NCBI GenBank assembly: GCA_964509425.1
Contig: CAZDWZ010000003.1
Coordinates: forward strand, 186,001-250,000
Direction: 5' to 3'
Source of the DNA: CAZDWZ01 sp964509425
GTDB taxonomy: Bacteria; Bdellovibrionota_C; UBA2361; SZUA-149; CAZDWZ01
DNA length: 64,000 nucleotides
Positions 8,577 through 18,363 of the stretch are shown piece by piece. Position numbers and translations under genes: made by a program. Each line of letters begins with the position of its first letter. Position 1 is the stretch's first letter. The notes under the pieces are model-generated. The model was not told the DNA's origin. It was given only the letters and a program-made list of their open reading frames with translations, and made no database searches.

Positions 8577-10177
8577 CTCGTTCCTTTTTGAATAAGTGAG
8601 ACGCCGGTCATCTCTCCCGGCTCCTCGACTCCGATTATCTCGCAGATGGTTGGACTGACGTCGCACAATGCGCCGCCGCTTCTGAGGGTGCAGTTTGAAA
8701 GCGCTTTCCCGACGAGGAAGAGAGGAACCGGATACATGGTGTGAAACGTGTGAGGTTCGCCCGTGACATAGTCCACCATCTGATCCGCGTTTCCATGATC
8801 AGCCGTGACGATCGCTGTTCCGCCTTTCGATTCTACGGCAGCAAGCAAACGTCCGAGGCACTCGTCGACTGTTTCCACTGCTTTTTTTGCGGCGGCATAG
8901 TTGCCCGTGTGTCCGACCATATCGCAGTTCGCGAAATTAAGAATTGTCACGTCCGGAGGGTCTGACTCCAAGCGTTTCAAGAAAGCCTCCGTTACTTCGT
9001 ATGCGCTCATTTCCGGCTTATGATCGTAGGTGGGTACGTCACGCGGCGAAGGGATGATGAGGCGGTCTTCTCCTCGATACGGCTCCTCAACAGCCCCGTT
9101 GAAAAAATAGGTTACGTGCGGATATTTTTCGGTTTCTGCAATTCGAAGCTGAGTGAGGCCCGCATTTGAAAGGACCTCTCCCAAATGGTTTTTCACGAAG
9201 TGTGGAGGGAAAAGATTTGGAACCTTGAAGTCAGAATCATAGTCCGTGAGAGTGGCGATTGAGAGCGGTGAGGGTCTCAGCTCGGTAATCTCAGGCACTC
9301 CATCCAACCCTCCTTTTTCGACGGGGAGGAAACAAGAAACTATTTGACGCATTCGGTCGGCGCGAAAGTTGCAAAACAAAACGCCGTCTCCACTTTGTAT
9401 GACCGGCGCGCGCTTAAACGTCTCGCGGCTTGCGAACATGGGTTCGTGAAATTCATCAGTCTTTCCGGCATCGAGCTCTTCTTTTAGAGCCCCCAATGGA
9501 TCGGTGAACGGTTTTCCTTCGCCTTTGGTGTAGAGGCGGAGCGCCTTCACTGTTCGCTCGCGGCGGTTATCACGGTCCATCGCAAAATAACGTCCGATAA
9601 GACTCGCGATGCCGAACTCCGCCCGATCTCGATACACCCGGCAGTCGGTTTGCAGAAACTCTTGGAGCCGTCCGATGTCCTGCAAGGAAGCGTTCATCGG
9701 CCGGTCACGGCCGTCCGTGATGGCGTGAATGTAGAGACGAGAGACACCCGCCTCGAGTGCCGAGCGCACGAGCTCAAGAATATGCTTGAGAGAGCTATGA
9801 ACGCCCCCAGTGCTTGCAAGTCCAATCAGGTGGAGCGCAGCGTCCTTTGACTGAGAGACGTCATTGAAGAGCTTCCGCAGCGTGGGAATTTCGGAGAAGG
9901 CTCTGTTCTCAGCTACTTCATCGATCCTCGTGAGCTCTTGTTTGACGATTCGTCCGCCGCCGATGTTCAGGTGGCCGACTTCCGAGTTTCCCATTTGGCC
10001 TTCCGGAAGTCCCACCCTTGGTCCCCAGGTGACGAGCTCCGTCTTCGGGCAAGTGGCTCGGAGCCGATCGAGGACGGGGGTGTCGGCATTCTCGACGGCA
10101 TTGCTCCGGTCGCTCGGGTTATTGGCCAGTCCATCGAGGATAACGAGGAGGAACGGCAGGTTCTTTTTGGTCGGCAT
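8573..10177 (-). CDS. gpmI: 2,3-bisphosphoglycerate-independent phosphoglycerate mutase
   Basis: Interconverts 3- and 2-phosphoglycerate in glycolysis using a phosphoserine and two Mn ions. About 534 residues, near the family norm. The metal motif I-L-D-G-L-A-N-N is at the N-terminus, the catalytic Ser is in G-Q-M-G-N-S-E-V-G-H, and C-terminal metal ligands are in N-F-A-N-C-D-M-V-G-H-T-G and T-A-D-H-G-N-A-D. The ATG at 10177 has GGAG 7 bp upstream and is preferred over a GTG two codons earlier. Its stop overlaps the next start (ATGA), so the cyclase is coupled to it. Confidence 0.96.
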   Translation of the reverse strand: MPTKKNLPFLLVILDGLANNPSDRSNAVENADTPVLDRLRATCPKTELVTWGPRVGLPEGQMGNSEVGHLNIGGGRIVKQELTRIDEVAENRAFSEIPTLRKLFNDVSQSKDAALHLIGLASTGGVHSSLKHILELVRSALEAGVSRLYIHAITDGRDRPMNASLQDIGRLQEFLQTDCRVYRDRAEFGIASLIGRYFAMDRDNRRERTVKALRLYTKGEGKPFTDPLGALKEELDAGKTDEFHEPMFASRETFKRAPVIQSGDGVLFCNFRADRMRQIVSCFLPVEKGGLDGVPEITELRPSPLSIATLTDYDSDFKVPNLFPPHFVKNHLGEVLSNAGLTQLRIAETEKYPHVTYFFNGAVEEPYRGEDRLIIPSPRDVPTYDHKPEMSAYEVTEAFLKRLESDPPDVTILNFANCDMVGHTGNYAAAKKAVETVDECLGRLLAAVESKGGTAIVTADHGNADQMVDYVTGEPHTFHTMYPVPLFLVGKALSNCTLRSGGALCDVSPTICEIIGVEEPGEMTGVSLIQKGTR

Positions 10178-10245
10178 GAGCACTCTCCAGTGAATTGAGA
10201 TCCGGAGTCTCGCACTGAAGACGAACTACTTCAATATTGCCTGAA

Positions 10246-10283
10246 GCAGTCCGAAAAATAGAACTTATACTTTTTCGGACTGC
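10246..10283. terminator. 13-bp perfect inverted repeat with A/T-tracts
   Basis: GCAGTCCGAAAAA (10246-10258) is repeated in inverse as TTTTTCGGACTGC (10271-10283) with a 12-nt loop. It lies between the gpmI start (10177) and the end of the minus-strand coiled-coil gene (10393), so it could terminate the latter. The U-run is inside the stem rather than after it, so an operator or other structured element is also possible. Confidence 0.45.
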
Positions 10284-10304
10284 CTCTAGACCCCCAGAAC
10301 TCCA

Positions 10305-10353
10305 GAACTCCGTGTTAAAATACAGCAGCTGCCTCCGTTAAAACGCGGAGTTC
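10305..10353. repeat. Second inverted repeat upstream of gpmI
   Basis: GAACTCCGTGTT (10305-10316) and AACGCGGAGTTC (10342-10353) are inverse copies with one mismatch. A short tandem CCAGAACT unit sits at its left edge. Together with the repeat at 10246-10283 it fills the gap between two minus-strand genes. Confidence 0.4.
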
Positions 10354-10392
10354 CAGTGTTCAAGAGGTTCGGAGATATTTATAAAATTGCCG

Positions 10393-10878
10393 TTAGACCT
10401 GAACGGCGGCCGGGAACGGGGGTGGAAGCACGAGACCCGGGACGACCTGTTGAACTCGTCTTCTCAAGAGATTGGATTGCTGCTGGGTAAGATCTCTTTC
10501 AGCTTCAGCGCGCACAAGCTGTCGCTCGGCATATTCCCGCTTAGTCTTCTCTTCATCCGCGCGCTTCCGCTCTTCCGCGAGTCGAACTTTGTTCTTATCT
10601 TCTTCTTTGGTTCGCTCCTGACGGACGACTTCCTCACGTTTGGCACGTTCTTCCGATTCGCGAATTCCCTGCTGTATACCTGTGACAATTGCCGCGGCGA
10701 TGAGTGGTCTTGGCGGGACGTTTAGGCTCGCAAGATCGCCTATTCTGTCGATGAGCTGTCCGACCGGAGTTGTGGAGCGAGGAGGTGCGTTTGCCGGATC
10801 GGCTCCGGCCGGAGGTGCGACTAACGACTGCACCCCTGCGAGCAGATTCAACAGTCCGTTTTGCATTCCTGGCGGCAT
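10393..10878 (-). CDS. Small coiled-coil protein of unknown function
   Basis: 161 residues, not recognised. The N-terminal half is Pro/Ala-rich with a hydrophobic patch (L-L-N-L-L-A-G-V-Q-S-L-V-A). Residues about 72-145 are almost entirely charged (Glu, Arg, Lys, Gln) with Ala and Leu spaced as in a long helix or coiled coil, followed by a Pro-rich tail. GAGGAA just before the ATG is a reasonable ribosome-binding site. It is divergent from tamB, with about 130 bp between the two starts. Confidence 0.6.
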   Translation of the reverse strand: MPPGMQNGLLNLLAGVQSLVAPPAGADPANAPPRSTTPVGQLIDRIGDLASLNVPPRPLIAAAIVTGIQQGIRESEERAKREEVVRQERTKEEDKNKVRLAEERKRADEEKTKREYAERQLVRAEAERDLTQQQSNLLRRRVQQVVPGLVLPPPFPAAVQV

Positions 10879-11011
10879 TTCCTCAGTTCCTCTAACTTAC
10901 AGTCGTTGGCCCAAAGAGAGTCACATAAAGATTATAGGAGCCACGGGCCAGTTAGTTGTATTTGTTCTTGGCGACCAAAATAAGCAAGGAGAGTCTTTCC
11001 GGTTTTTGCGC

Positions 11012-14000
11012 ATGCGTTTGAAAAACTTTCAACGGTTTCTGTTGGTTACGACGCTTTTGGCGGCCTCCGTTTTGTTCGTCCGGCTGGGGTTGAATTGGGC
11101 TCTGGAATTCATGCTGGTTCGGGAGTTCTCCACGGGGACCGGGTGCCGCGTGACCATCGGTTCCGTCTCGGTCCAATTTTTCCCGCTCTCAGCCACCGCA
11201 AAAAAAATCGCGATCCGGCATTCCGAGGAGAAAGACGGCGAAGGGTTTTTCGCCGAACGAGTGAGCGTGGCCTCCGAATTCCTCCCTCTGTTCCGAAAGC
11301 AGATTCAACTGCGCGAATTGAAGATTGAAGGAGCCAGCGCAACGAGCCGTCAAGAAAATTCCGGATTTCTGAAAACTTTGGAGTTCGTTCTTCCTCACGA
11401 TCACGAAAAGGAAGCCAAAAGCTTTTTTGATATTCATTTGGATAGACTCGAGGTCAGCTCCACTCGGGACGGCGGGCTCGAGCTTTCAAAAGCGGGGAAA
11501 GAGCTATCGCTTCGACTGAACGGACTGGCTTTTGTTCTCAGTAAACCGAATGGCAGCGCTCGGGCAGGAGTCTCGTTTCGAGCGACCGCTGAAAGTGGTG
11601 GGATAGCCACGACGAAAGACATGTCGTCGGAATTTGGTCGGCTGTTTCTTGCCGGTGACATCGGCGAAGGGAAAGTAAATTTTGCGGAGATGAAGCTGAA
11701 CGGACGGGAAGATGAAGCGTCCATGCTCGAGGGTCGTGGTGTTCTGAATCTCCGAAACGAAATTGAAAGCTCGTTCACGGTCGATGGGAAGATGGGTGAG
11801 CGAGCACTTCGATTTTTGCTACCGAAGAATCCCGTTGGCGTTCCCTCTCGTGTCGAGCTTCACCTAACGGCCGCTGGAGCGCCAAAGAGTCCGGAGCTTT
11901 CGGGGCGGCTTTCAATCGTACACGGAGACTCTAATTTTCCATTCTTGAGTCCAGCTTGTCGCCCGACGAATGTCCAAGCGAAATTTGATGTGAATGAAAA
12001 ACGAATCTTTCTCAATGAGGTGCGTGCCGATCAAATATTTCAGAATGGGGAAGCGGAGTACACCTTCGATGATGAGCGTTATCGCACGAGGGTCGCCTTT
12101 GACCTTTCGGATCGAGAATGGATTTCGAGCTGTCTGAAATTAGACTTGCCGGCCACCGGACGAGAGGTCGTCTCGCTCGAGAAAATAACCGGCGTGCTGG
12201 AGGCGGAAGGCTCGCTGAAGGGAGAGGGAATTCAGTCCGTCCTCTCCCTCGATGTCCCCGGCAAGTTGGATTCTCATATCGAGGTGAAATCTCAGTTGAA
12301 CGGCAAACTCTTGAAGGCCGAGTTTCATGAGTGGAAAAGAGATGAGAGAGAGGAGAAGGCAAGGCTGAGCGCCAGCGTTGTCTTCAACGCGGACTCCAAG
12401 GAAATCAACATCGATGAACTTCGAGCTCAACAGTTTCCTCTCAAGATTGTTTCGCTCGTCGCAGCCCCCTTCCTTTCGGCCAGCAGCAACTCGCAAGTTT
12501 CAAAGCTCATCACACCTCAGTCGCTCCTCGACGGGAAATTTCGTGGCCGCTTTAATTCGGAAAGCAGGGAATTCGAAGCAGAAGGTGATTTGCGCTTAGA
12601 ACGAGTTAATGTGTTCGGTGAGGAGATCGCGGAGCTCCGGCTGCCGTTTCGAACGGTTGAGGATAAAGTTGAAATTCAGTTAAGCCCGGCGAAGCTGCGA
12701 GATGGAACCATTGTCGCTGAGGTCTCGGTCGGGAAAAAATCAGGCGCGTTGCGTGGAGTGCTTCGAGTTGAGAATGCCGCACCCTTCGGGCATTCCGGTT
12801 CCGGAGATATGCATCGGAATCTCGGGCTGAATCGCGTCAGCTTGAAAGCCGAAGCCGGTGGGACGGTGGCGCTCCCGACTCTCATCTTCGAAGGAGATAT
12901 CGGAGGCTCATCTCAGTCGCCAATTTTCAAGTTTTCAGGAAAGGTGACTGCCGACGGAGCGGAGACCAAGGTTATCGATCTTCAAGGCTCGGCAGACTAC
13001 GATCTCAAGCTCACGGGAGGGTTTCGGCCTGATTCTCGATTGGTGGTGAACGGCCGATTACGAGAAATTAAGCTCGAGAATTTTCTTCAGACCCTAAGCT
13101 CCGATCTGCGAGGCACAGCGACTGGACAGTTTCATTACGAAGCACCGTTCGGCAATCCGGCCGCAGGACGCGGAGCCGCAGAGCTGACTCGGTTCCTGCT
13201 CGGCGGCGGAGGCTTCAATGTCGAACAGGAAGCTCCGATCAGGCTTGACGTCGACTCCGGGAGTTTTCGTTTCACCCAGGTCCGCCTAAAGGCCCTCGAA
13301 AAGCCTTTCACAGTAAGCGGGAGTGTGTCCGTTGATAAGGGTTGGATGGTCGACATCGACGGCCTTTGGAGTCTTGCCGCACTTCCGAATCATCCGGAGA
13401 GCATCGAGCAGCTCGCCGGAACGATGCATCCCCGCATACAGGTAAGAGGAACTTTCCGAGAACCTCAACTCTCAGGTTCGCTCACCGCATCCGATGTGGT
13501 CTTCGTCGTTCCGGTTGGTGACGATGTTCTGTCGGTCCGGAAAGGAAGCCTTTCCGGGAAGTTCGATCGGACGAACTTTATCATCGATAAATTCGAAGCG
13601 TCCATTGGAGCCGGGCAAGTTTCCGGCTCGGCGGTGGTTCGCGATGTGTTGAAGTCAGATGCGAGAGAAATCGAGTTGCACGCCTCGCTTCGCCGGTTGC
13701 GGGTGCAACCGGTGGAGAATCTTCGAGTGGCAATAAGCGGCACTCTCGATTTCTTCAAAAAGGGAGAGGAACAGAGTAAGCTGTCGGGAAAAATTCATCT
13801 GGACCGGGCGTCGTACGAGGAGACGATCGACCTTCGGCAAATCGTCAGCCGACTCGCGCGAGCGATCACCGGTGCCGCGGGGAGGAAACGCGTAGCCGGA
13901 GCTGCACCGTCTCGAGGAACTGAAGATCCGACCCTTGATCTTGTGGTCCTTGCGGAGAACGATCTCATTGTCGAGACGAACATTGTGCGTGCGGAGCTTG

Positions 14001-14785
14001 AAGCCAACTTTCGCGTAACGGGGACCGCCTCTTCTCCGTTGGTCGACGGCGATATGAATGTGCTCGAGGGAGATTTTGGAACGGAAGCGAACGAATTTCA
14101 AATCTCGACTGGTCGCGCGAATTTCCGTTCTGCGAAAGGATCGCTTGATCCGGACCTGTATGTCGTGGCGGAGACCTCGGTCGTCTCTGCCGGCGGACAG
14201 CAGCAACAGGTGCGGATGTTCTTGTCGGGAACGATCACGAAGCCAAAGGTTGAGTTCGTCTCAGATGGAGGTCTGCGGCAAGAGGAGATCATCGGGCTTC
14301 TTGGGCTTCGAACAAACCTTCAGACTGTTCATCTCATCGAAGGAGAGCAGGAGAATCGCAGTTTTGTCGACCTGATCGACCCGACATCTGGGGCGACGCT
14401 GCAAGACAGGTTATCCGGTATCACCGGATTCTCGACCGTTCAAGTGGATACTGCGCTTTCGGCGACGACGGGTGAGGTGGTCCCGAGACTTGTTGCGGAG
14501 AGACCACTGTGGGAAAAACTCACCTTGCATGCGATGGCGGAGCTCTCCGGACAGCAGCTCAGCATTCTCAATCTCTCTTATCCACTTAACCTGTACTTAA
14601 ATTTGGTGGCTGGATTCCGAAGTATCCCTCCGACCGGATCGAGAGTCGACGGCTCGGGTTCGATTTATTCGGGAATTCGACATCGCTCGACATTCCCCGG
14701 CACTTCTCTTTTGCCGAAATCATTGTCGCGAACCGATGGAGCCGGAATCAATTCGGCCGATCAAAACTTTGGTTTGCCTCGCTAA
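11012..14785 (+). CDS. tamB: TamB family translocation and assembly module protein
   Basis: About 1257 residues from the ATG at 11012. The frame is open to 10640, but that extension overlaps the divergent gene and has no conserved look. It has an N-terminal membrane anchor (about 8-35), a very long beta-rich repetitive middle and a C-terminal TamB/DUF490 domain. The end of that domain reads G-L-R-Q-E-E-I-I-G-L-L-G-L-R-T, then a segment on the A-S-S/F-S-T-V-Q-V-D theme. TamB spans the periplasm as a lipid-conducting groove and works with TamA, encoded next. The stop overlaps the tamA ATG by one base, so the pair is coupled. Confidence 0.9.
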   Translation: MRLKNFQRFLLVTTLLAASVLFVRLGLNWALEFMLVREFSTGTGCRVTIGSVSVQFFPLSATAKKIAIRHSEEKDGEGFFAERVSVASEFLPLFRKQIQLRELKIEGASATSRQENSGFLKTLEFVLPHDHEKEAKSFFDIHLDRLEVSSTRDGGLELSKAGKELSLRLNGLAFVLSKPNGSARAGVSFRATAESGGIATTKDMSSEFGRLFLAGDIGEGKVNFAEMKLNGREDEASMLEGRGVLNLRNEIESSFTVDGKMGERALRFLLPKNPVGVPSRVELHLTAAGAPKSPELSGRLSIVHGDSNFPFLSPACRPTNVQAKFDVNEKRIFLNEVRADQIFQNGEAEYTFDDERYRTRVAFDLSDREWISSCLKLDLPATGREVVSLEKITGVLEAEGSLKGEGIQSVLSLDVPGKLDSHIEVKSQLNGKLLKAEFHEWKRDEREEKARLSASVVFNADSKEINIDELRAQQFPLKIVSLVAAPFLSASSNSQVSKLITPQSLLDGKFRGRFNSESREFEAEGDLRLERVNVFGEEIAELRLPFRTVEDKVEIQLSPAKLRDGTIVAEVSVGKKSGALRGVLRVENAAPFGHSGSGDMHRNLGLNRVSLKAEAGGTVALPTLIFEGDIGGSSQSPIFKFSGKVTADGAETKVIDLQGSADYDLKLTGGFRPDSRLVVNGRLREIKLENFLQTLSSDLRGTATGQFHYEAPFGNPAAGRGAAELTRFLLGGGGFNVEQEAPIRLDVDSGSFRFTQVRLKALEKPFTVSGSVSVDKGWMVDIDGLWSLAALPNHPESIEQLAGTMHPRIQVRGTFREPQLSGSLTASDVVFVVPVGDDVLSVRKGSLSGKFDRTNFIIDKFEASIGAGQVSGSAVVRDVLKSDAREIELHASLRRLRVQPVENLRVAISGTLDFFKKGEEQSKLSGKIHLDRASYEETIDLRQIVSRLARAITGAAGRKRVAGAAPSRGTEDPTLDLVVLAENDLIVETNIVRAELEANFRVTGTASSPLVDGDMNVLEGDFGTEANEFQISTGRANFRSAKGSLDPDLYVVAETSVVSAGGQQQQVRMFLSGTITKPKVEFVSDGGLRQEEIIGLLGLRTNLQTVHLIEGEQENRSFVDLIDPTSGATLQDRLSGITGFSTVQVDTALSATTGEVVPRLVAERPLWEKLTLHAMAELSGQQLSILNLSYPLNLYLNLVAGFRSIPPTGSRVDGSGSIYSGIRHRSTFPGTSLLPKSLSRTDGAGINSADQNFGLPR

Positions 14786-17364
14786 TGGGAAATCGAATAA
14801 TTCACATTCTGTTGTTCGCTTTGCTCTCAGTCACCGGCGTCTTCCTCCGCCTGGATGACTCAAAAGCCGAGGAGATCCTGCTCGCCGCCGGAACCTTATA
14901 TGACGGCGTCACCATTTTTGATGATCGTCAGATGCGACGAATTATCGGAATTCGACCCGGCGATCCCGCTTCTCCGAAAGCAATCGACCTTGCTCGCGAA
15001 AGACTGCGGCGAAGTTACCGGCGGGAGGGGTATCCGTTTGCCCAGGTGTCGATCTCGACGGTGGCCCGCGAGTCACCGGGTCAGGTGATGGTGAAAGTCG
15101 AGGTTGATGAAGGCCGTTTGGTTCGAATCAGCGATATCGTCATAGAGGGCGAACTTCCTAAGGATGTGCAGTTTCTGTTTGAACGACTTCAATCCCGGGC
15201 GGCCGGGGCGGCTGCTTCCGGCTCAAATCGAAGGACGCTCCGGCAAGAATTGCTTTTCGCGTTGCGACGCGAGGGCTACCTCCAAGCGTCGGTGGATGTC
15301 GATGAATTCCGGTTTGATGAACAAGCAGAAGCGATTCCGCTTGTCGTCAGGATCGAAACGCACGAACCGATCGAGTTGCAATTCATCGGAAACACCGTGC
15401 TCCTCGCCGAGGACCTCCTGGCTCCGCTGAAGCTTGATACGAGAACCGTGCCATTTACGGCGTCCGCCCTCCGAAAGCTTGTGCAAGAGATAAACGCACT
15501 CTACCAAGCTCAAGGATATTACTTCGCCAATGCCACTCTCGAGGAGGGAGAGGTTCTCGGAGTGCGAACGATCTATCGCATCTTTATCAGTGAAGGCGAG
15601 GAGACGGCGGTCTATTCGATTTCGGTCGCCGGGAACAATAAAGTGTCGAGTCGCCAGGTTCGATCTCTGATTCAATCGACGGAACGCGGCTCCTGGTTGA
15701 CAAGAGTGTTTCAGCCGGGTTTCGCTGAAAAGCGGGTTATTGACGCTGATGTTCAACGAATTACCGATTTTTACCAAGCGTCCGGTTTTCCGAACGCCCG
15801 TGTCGCTGCTGAAGTGATACCGCGCCCGGATGGGCTGCTCGAGATCCTCTTCAAGATCGACGAGGGTGAAGAGGTCATCATCAATACCGTCGATGTTCAG
15901 TGGGAAGGGGGCCGCCCGTCTGAAATTCCGGAAGATGAGGTTTCCAACCTTCTCGCGCCCCTCAAAGGGACGCCTGCAGATTTGGGAAAACTGGAAGAAT
16001 CTCGATTTGCGCTCGAGACGCTGCTCCAGAATCGAGGGTTCGATAACGGCTCGGTAGACTTGGCAGGCGGCGCCAAAGGTCAGCATGAATTTATTATTCG
16101 ACCGGGAGAACAGCATCAAATTGGCGAGATTCTTATTCATGGACTTTTTTACACGGATGAACAGATCGTCCGGGAATCAATCGGACTCGAACCAGGAATG
16201 CTCATTAGAACCTCGGAACTGCGCCGGGCCGAGCAGGCGCTCTTTCGTCTCGGGTTATTTCATCGCGTGTCCGTCACTGCGGCTCCAAGCAGCCAAGGTC
16301 AGGCGATTCGGAACATCGTCATTGAAGTATTCGAACGGGACACTGGTTCAATAGAACTCGGTGTGACTCTCGATTCTGAGGATGGACTGCACCTTCTTGG
16401 CGAATTGGGGCAAAGAAATCTCTTCGGTTCGGGGAATTCTCTCGTGCTGAGCATTAACGGCGCGCAGCGCTCAGGGAATCAGCTTCTCGATGCCGGGACG
16501 GCGCGCGCGCTGTTCGTGGTTCCCGAACCTGATTCGATCGATTTCCTCGCAGAGGCGTATTCTCAATATTCCATTCAGTTGTTTAATCCCTACTCGTTCG
16601 ACAAAACTGGTATCTCTCTTGGATTTCGAACTCCCCAAAACAAATCGCTTCGCGGTTCCGTGCGGTGGTTGCCATTTAGTGAGCGGCTTTACGATGTCGA
16701 GCGCGATGTCATCATCGGGCCGAGGGATGTTGACAGCACATTCTACTCCTACTTCCGAGGCGATTTGGAGTGGGACAAGCGAGACGATTTTGCCGATCCG
16801 CACAAGGGACTGAGGAGCCGCATAGAAGCACAAATCAGCTCGCGCTTGTGGGGAGGAGAGGCCGATGTCGCGTCCGCTCAGGTTCAAGAGTCCTATTACC
16901 TTCCCCTCAGCAGTCGTCTGGTTTGGTTGAATACCGTGGCGGGTAGTGTGGTCCGCGCGTTCGGTGACGACGACGTCGTCCCTCTAAGCCAGCGAATATT
17001 TCTTGGGGGAAGAGATTCTCTTCGGGGATTCACGCGTTACGCTGTGGGGCCTCGAGGAGATCTCTTGAGTATCGTCGGCGGAGACACTTCGGTACGTCAC
17101 ACAACCGAACTTCAATATCTCCTTACGGATAACGTGGTCGGTGTCGCATTCCTCGATTACGGTGTATCTGTGTTAAAGCAAAAGGGGACTTTCGACGGTG
17201 ATGCGCTTTCAATCGCATTGAATGACCTTCGCTATTCTCCCGGTTTCGGCGTGCGTTATAAAACACCCATCGGTCCCATCAGGCTCGAATTCGGATTTGC
17301 GCTGGATAGGGAGTTTGGCGAAAGGCCCGTGCGCGTGATTATTGCGGTCGGAAATCCATACTAA
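14785..17364 (+). CDS. tamA: Omp85-family outer-membrane protein (TamA/BamA-like)
   Basis: 859 residues: a signal segment (about 4-29), then five or more POTRA-like repeats (beta-alpha-alpha-beta-beta units, for example around I-E-G-E-L-P, F-I-G-N-T-V, V-A-G-N-N-K and I-H-G-L-F-Y). A C-terminal 16-strand barrel follows with the surface-antigen motif G-G-R-D-S-L-R-G-F. It ends in a hydrophobic-aromatic residue (N-P-Y). It is longer than Escherichia coli TamA (three POTRAs) and closer in length to BamA, but its coupling to tamB favours TamA function. A dual role cannot be judged from one locus. Confidence 0.9.
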   Translation: MGNRIIHILLFALLSVTGVFLRLDDSKAEEILLAAGTLYDGVTIFDDRQMRRIIGIRPGDPASPKAIDLARERLRRSYRREGYPFAQVSISTVARESPGQVMVKVEVDEGRLVRISDIVIEGELPKDVQFLFERLQSRAAGAAASGSNRRTLRQELLFALRREGYLQASVDVDEFRFDEQAEAIPLVVRIETHEPIELQFIGNTVLLAEDLLAPLKLDTRTVPFTASALRKLVQEINALYQAQGYYFANATLEEGEVLGVRTIYRIFISEGEETAVYSISVAGNNKVSSRQVRSLIQSTERGSWLTRVFQPGFAEKRVIDADVQRITDFYQASGFPNARVAAEVIPRPDGLLEILFKIDEGEEVIINTVDVQWEGGRPSEIPEDEVSNLLAPLKGTPADLGKLEESRFALETLLQNRGFDNGSVDLAGGAKGQHEFIIRPGEQHQIGEILIHGLFYTDEQIVRESIGLEPGMLIRTSELRRAEQALFRLGLFHRVSVTAAPSSQGQAIRNIVIEVFERDTGSIELGVTLDSEDGLHLLGELGQRNLFGSGNSLVLSINGAQRSGNQLLDAGTARALFVVPEPDSIDFLAEAYSQYSIQLFNPYSFDKTGISLGFRTPQNKSLRGSVRWLPFSERLYDVERDVIIGPRDVDSTFYSYFRGDLEWDKRDDFADPHKGLRSRIEAQISSRLWGGEADVASAQVQESYYLPLSSRLVWLNTVAGSVVRAFGDDDVVPLSQRIFLGGRDSLRGFTRYAVGPRGDLLSIVGGDTSVRHTTELQYLLTDNVVGVAFLDYGVSVLKQKGTFDGDALSIALNDLRYSPGFGVRYKTPIGPIRLEFGFALDREFGERPVRVIIAVGNPY

Positions 17365-17602
17365 ATTATCACCGCCTGCATTGCTGAGAACCGAAGAACA
17401 ACGTAACTCTTCTAAGCGCCGAAACGTGTAAGCTCGTGATAATCCGAGATACTCACCCGATCCGCTCGTAGTGGTTTGCTGGTGAGGACGATGCTACTTG
17501 GTGCATTTCGAGGAAATAGGGGAGGCCATTGACGGCTGCTTCTCATTTTGATTTTCTTCAGCGATACTCGTAAGATAAGTGAGAGAGCATATTACGGCTC
17601 CC

Positions 17603-17667
17603 GAATGACAGTGAACTCGAATGACAGTGAACTAGTGACACAGTAAACGTAATGACACAGTGAACTC
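17603..17667. repeat. Four degenerate 16-17 bp tandem repeats upstream of trxA
   Basis: Units on the theme GAATGACAGTGAACTC occur at 17603-17618, 17619-17634, 17635-17650 and 17651-17667; the first two are nearly identical and the others degenerate. They lie 80-145 bp before the trxA start, within a 384-bp gap (17365-17748) that otherwise shows no gene. Possible operator array or slippage-born repeat. Confidence 0.7.
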
Positions 17668-17748
17668 ATCGAGCGGTGAAACCGATTGAAGAGGCAAGCT
17701 GTCGGAAAGTGAATCTAGTTGGAAAGTGAAATTTAGGCGGGGAACTTT

Positions 17749-18072
17749 ATGTCGAAAGTTTTAGAAGTGAAGGATGACAGTTTCGAAAAGGATGTGCTTC
17801 AAGCATCCGTGCCGGTTCTCGTCGACTTTTGGGCTCCTTGGTGCGGACCATGCAAAGCCATCGCTCCAATCATTGATGAGCTGGCGGTGCAATACGGCGA
17901 CAAACTGAAAGTCGTAAAGGTGAACGTCGACTACAATAAAGAAGCTGCAATGCGTTACAACGTTCGAGGCATTCCGAACTTGATCATTTTCAAGAACGGC
18001 TCGCTACAAGAGCAGATCGTCGGCGCGGTAGCGAAGCAAGATCTCGTTGATGCGATCAACCGGGTGGTGTAG
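17749..18072 (+). CDS. trxA: Thioredoxin
   Basis: 107 residues, the standard thioredoxin length, with the active site W-C-G-P-C at about residues 30-34, D-F-W-A-P before it and the cis-Pro loop R-G-I-P-N-L later. It is a cytoplasmic disulfide reductase. It is first in a same-strand run with thiS, thiG and thiE; the small gaps suggest one transcript, although trxA is 65 bp from thiS. Linking thioredoxin to thiamine synthesis is reasonable because thiazole synthesis handles sulfur, but this is inference. Confidence 0.97.
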   Translation: MSKVLEVKDDSFEKDVLQASVPVLVDFWAPWCGPCKAIAPIIDELAVQYGDKLKVVKVNVDYNKEAAMRYNVRGIPNLIIFKNGSLQEQIVGAVAKQDLVDAINRVV

Positions 18073-18137
18073 CGACCGAGAGATAGGCGGCCGGTGAACC
18101 GTTCCGGATTCCGCTTCTGTCAGAAAGTGTGAGTGTT

Positions 18138-18362
18138 ATGTCGGGAGCTGCCGCAACATCGCAGTACGAGATCACTTTGAACGGAGAGGTTCGAAGGACT
18201 GAGTCGAACACCGTTTGGGATCTCTTGGGCGAATTGACTCTCCAAGGGCGGCCTATAGCCGTGGAGCTCAATCGCGCAATCGTCGAGCGAGAGAGTTACC
18301 CGACGACTCCCGTCGGACCGGGCGACGCGATCGAAATAATACAGTTTGTCGGAGGTGGATAG
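18138..18362 (+). CDS. thiS: Sulfur carrier protein ThiS
   Basis: 74 residues from the ATG at 18138 (an in-frame GTG lies nine bases earlier). A ubiquitin-like small protein ending in F-V-G-G-G; the terminal Gly-Gly is the site that is adenylated and thiocarboxylated to deliver sulfur for the thiamine thiazole ring. Position directly before thiG confirms the call. No thiF adenylyltransferase is in the window. Confidence 0.93.
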   Translation: MSGAAATSQYEITLNGEVRRTESNTVWDLLGELTLQGRPIAVELNRAIVERESYPTTPVGPGDAIEIIQFVGGG

Positions 18363-18363
18363 A

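Noticed and set aside
10640..11011. N-terminal extension of the tamB frame
   Set aside because: It runs antisense through the coiled-coil gene, has skewed composition and precedes the natural membrane-anchor start at 11012.
17603..17667. CRISPR array
   Set aside because: Units are 16-17 bp, directly adjacent and degenerate, with no spacers and no cas genes.
17365..17748. TPP riboswitch before the thiamine genes
   Set aside because: The conserved CTGAGA and ACCTGATCTGG-type blocks are not present in a workable arrangement, only a chance CTGAGA.
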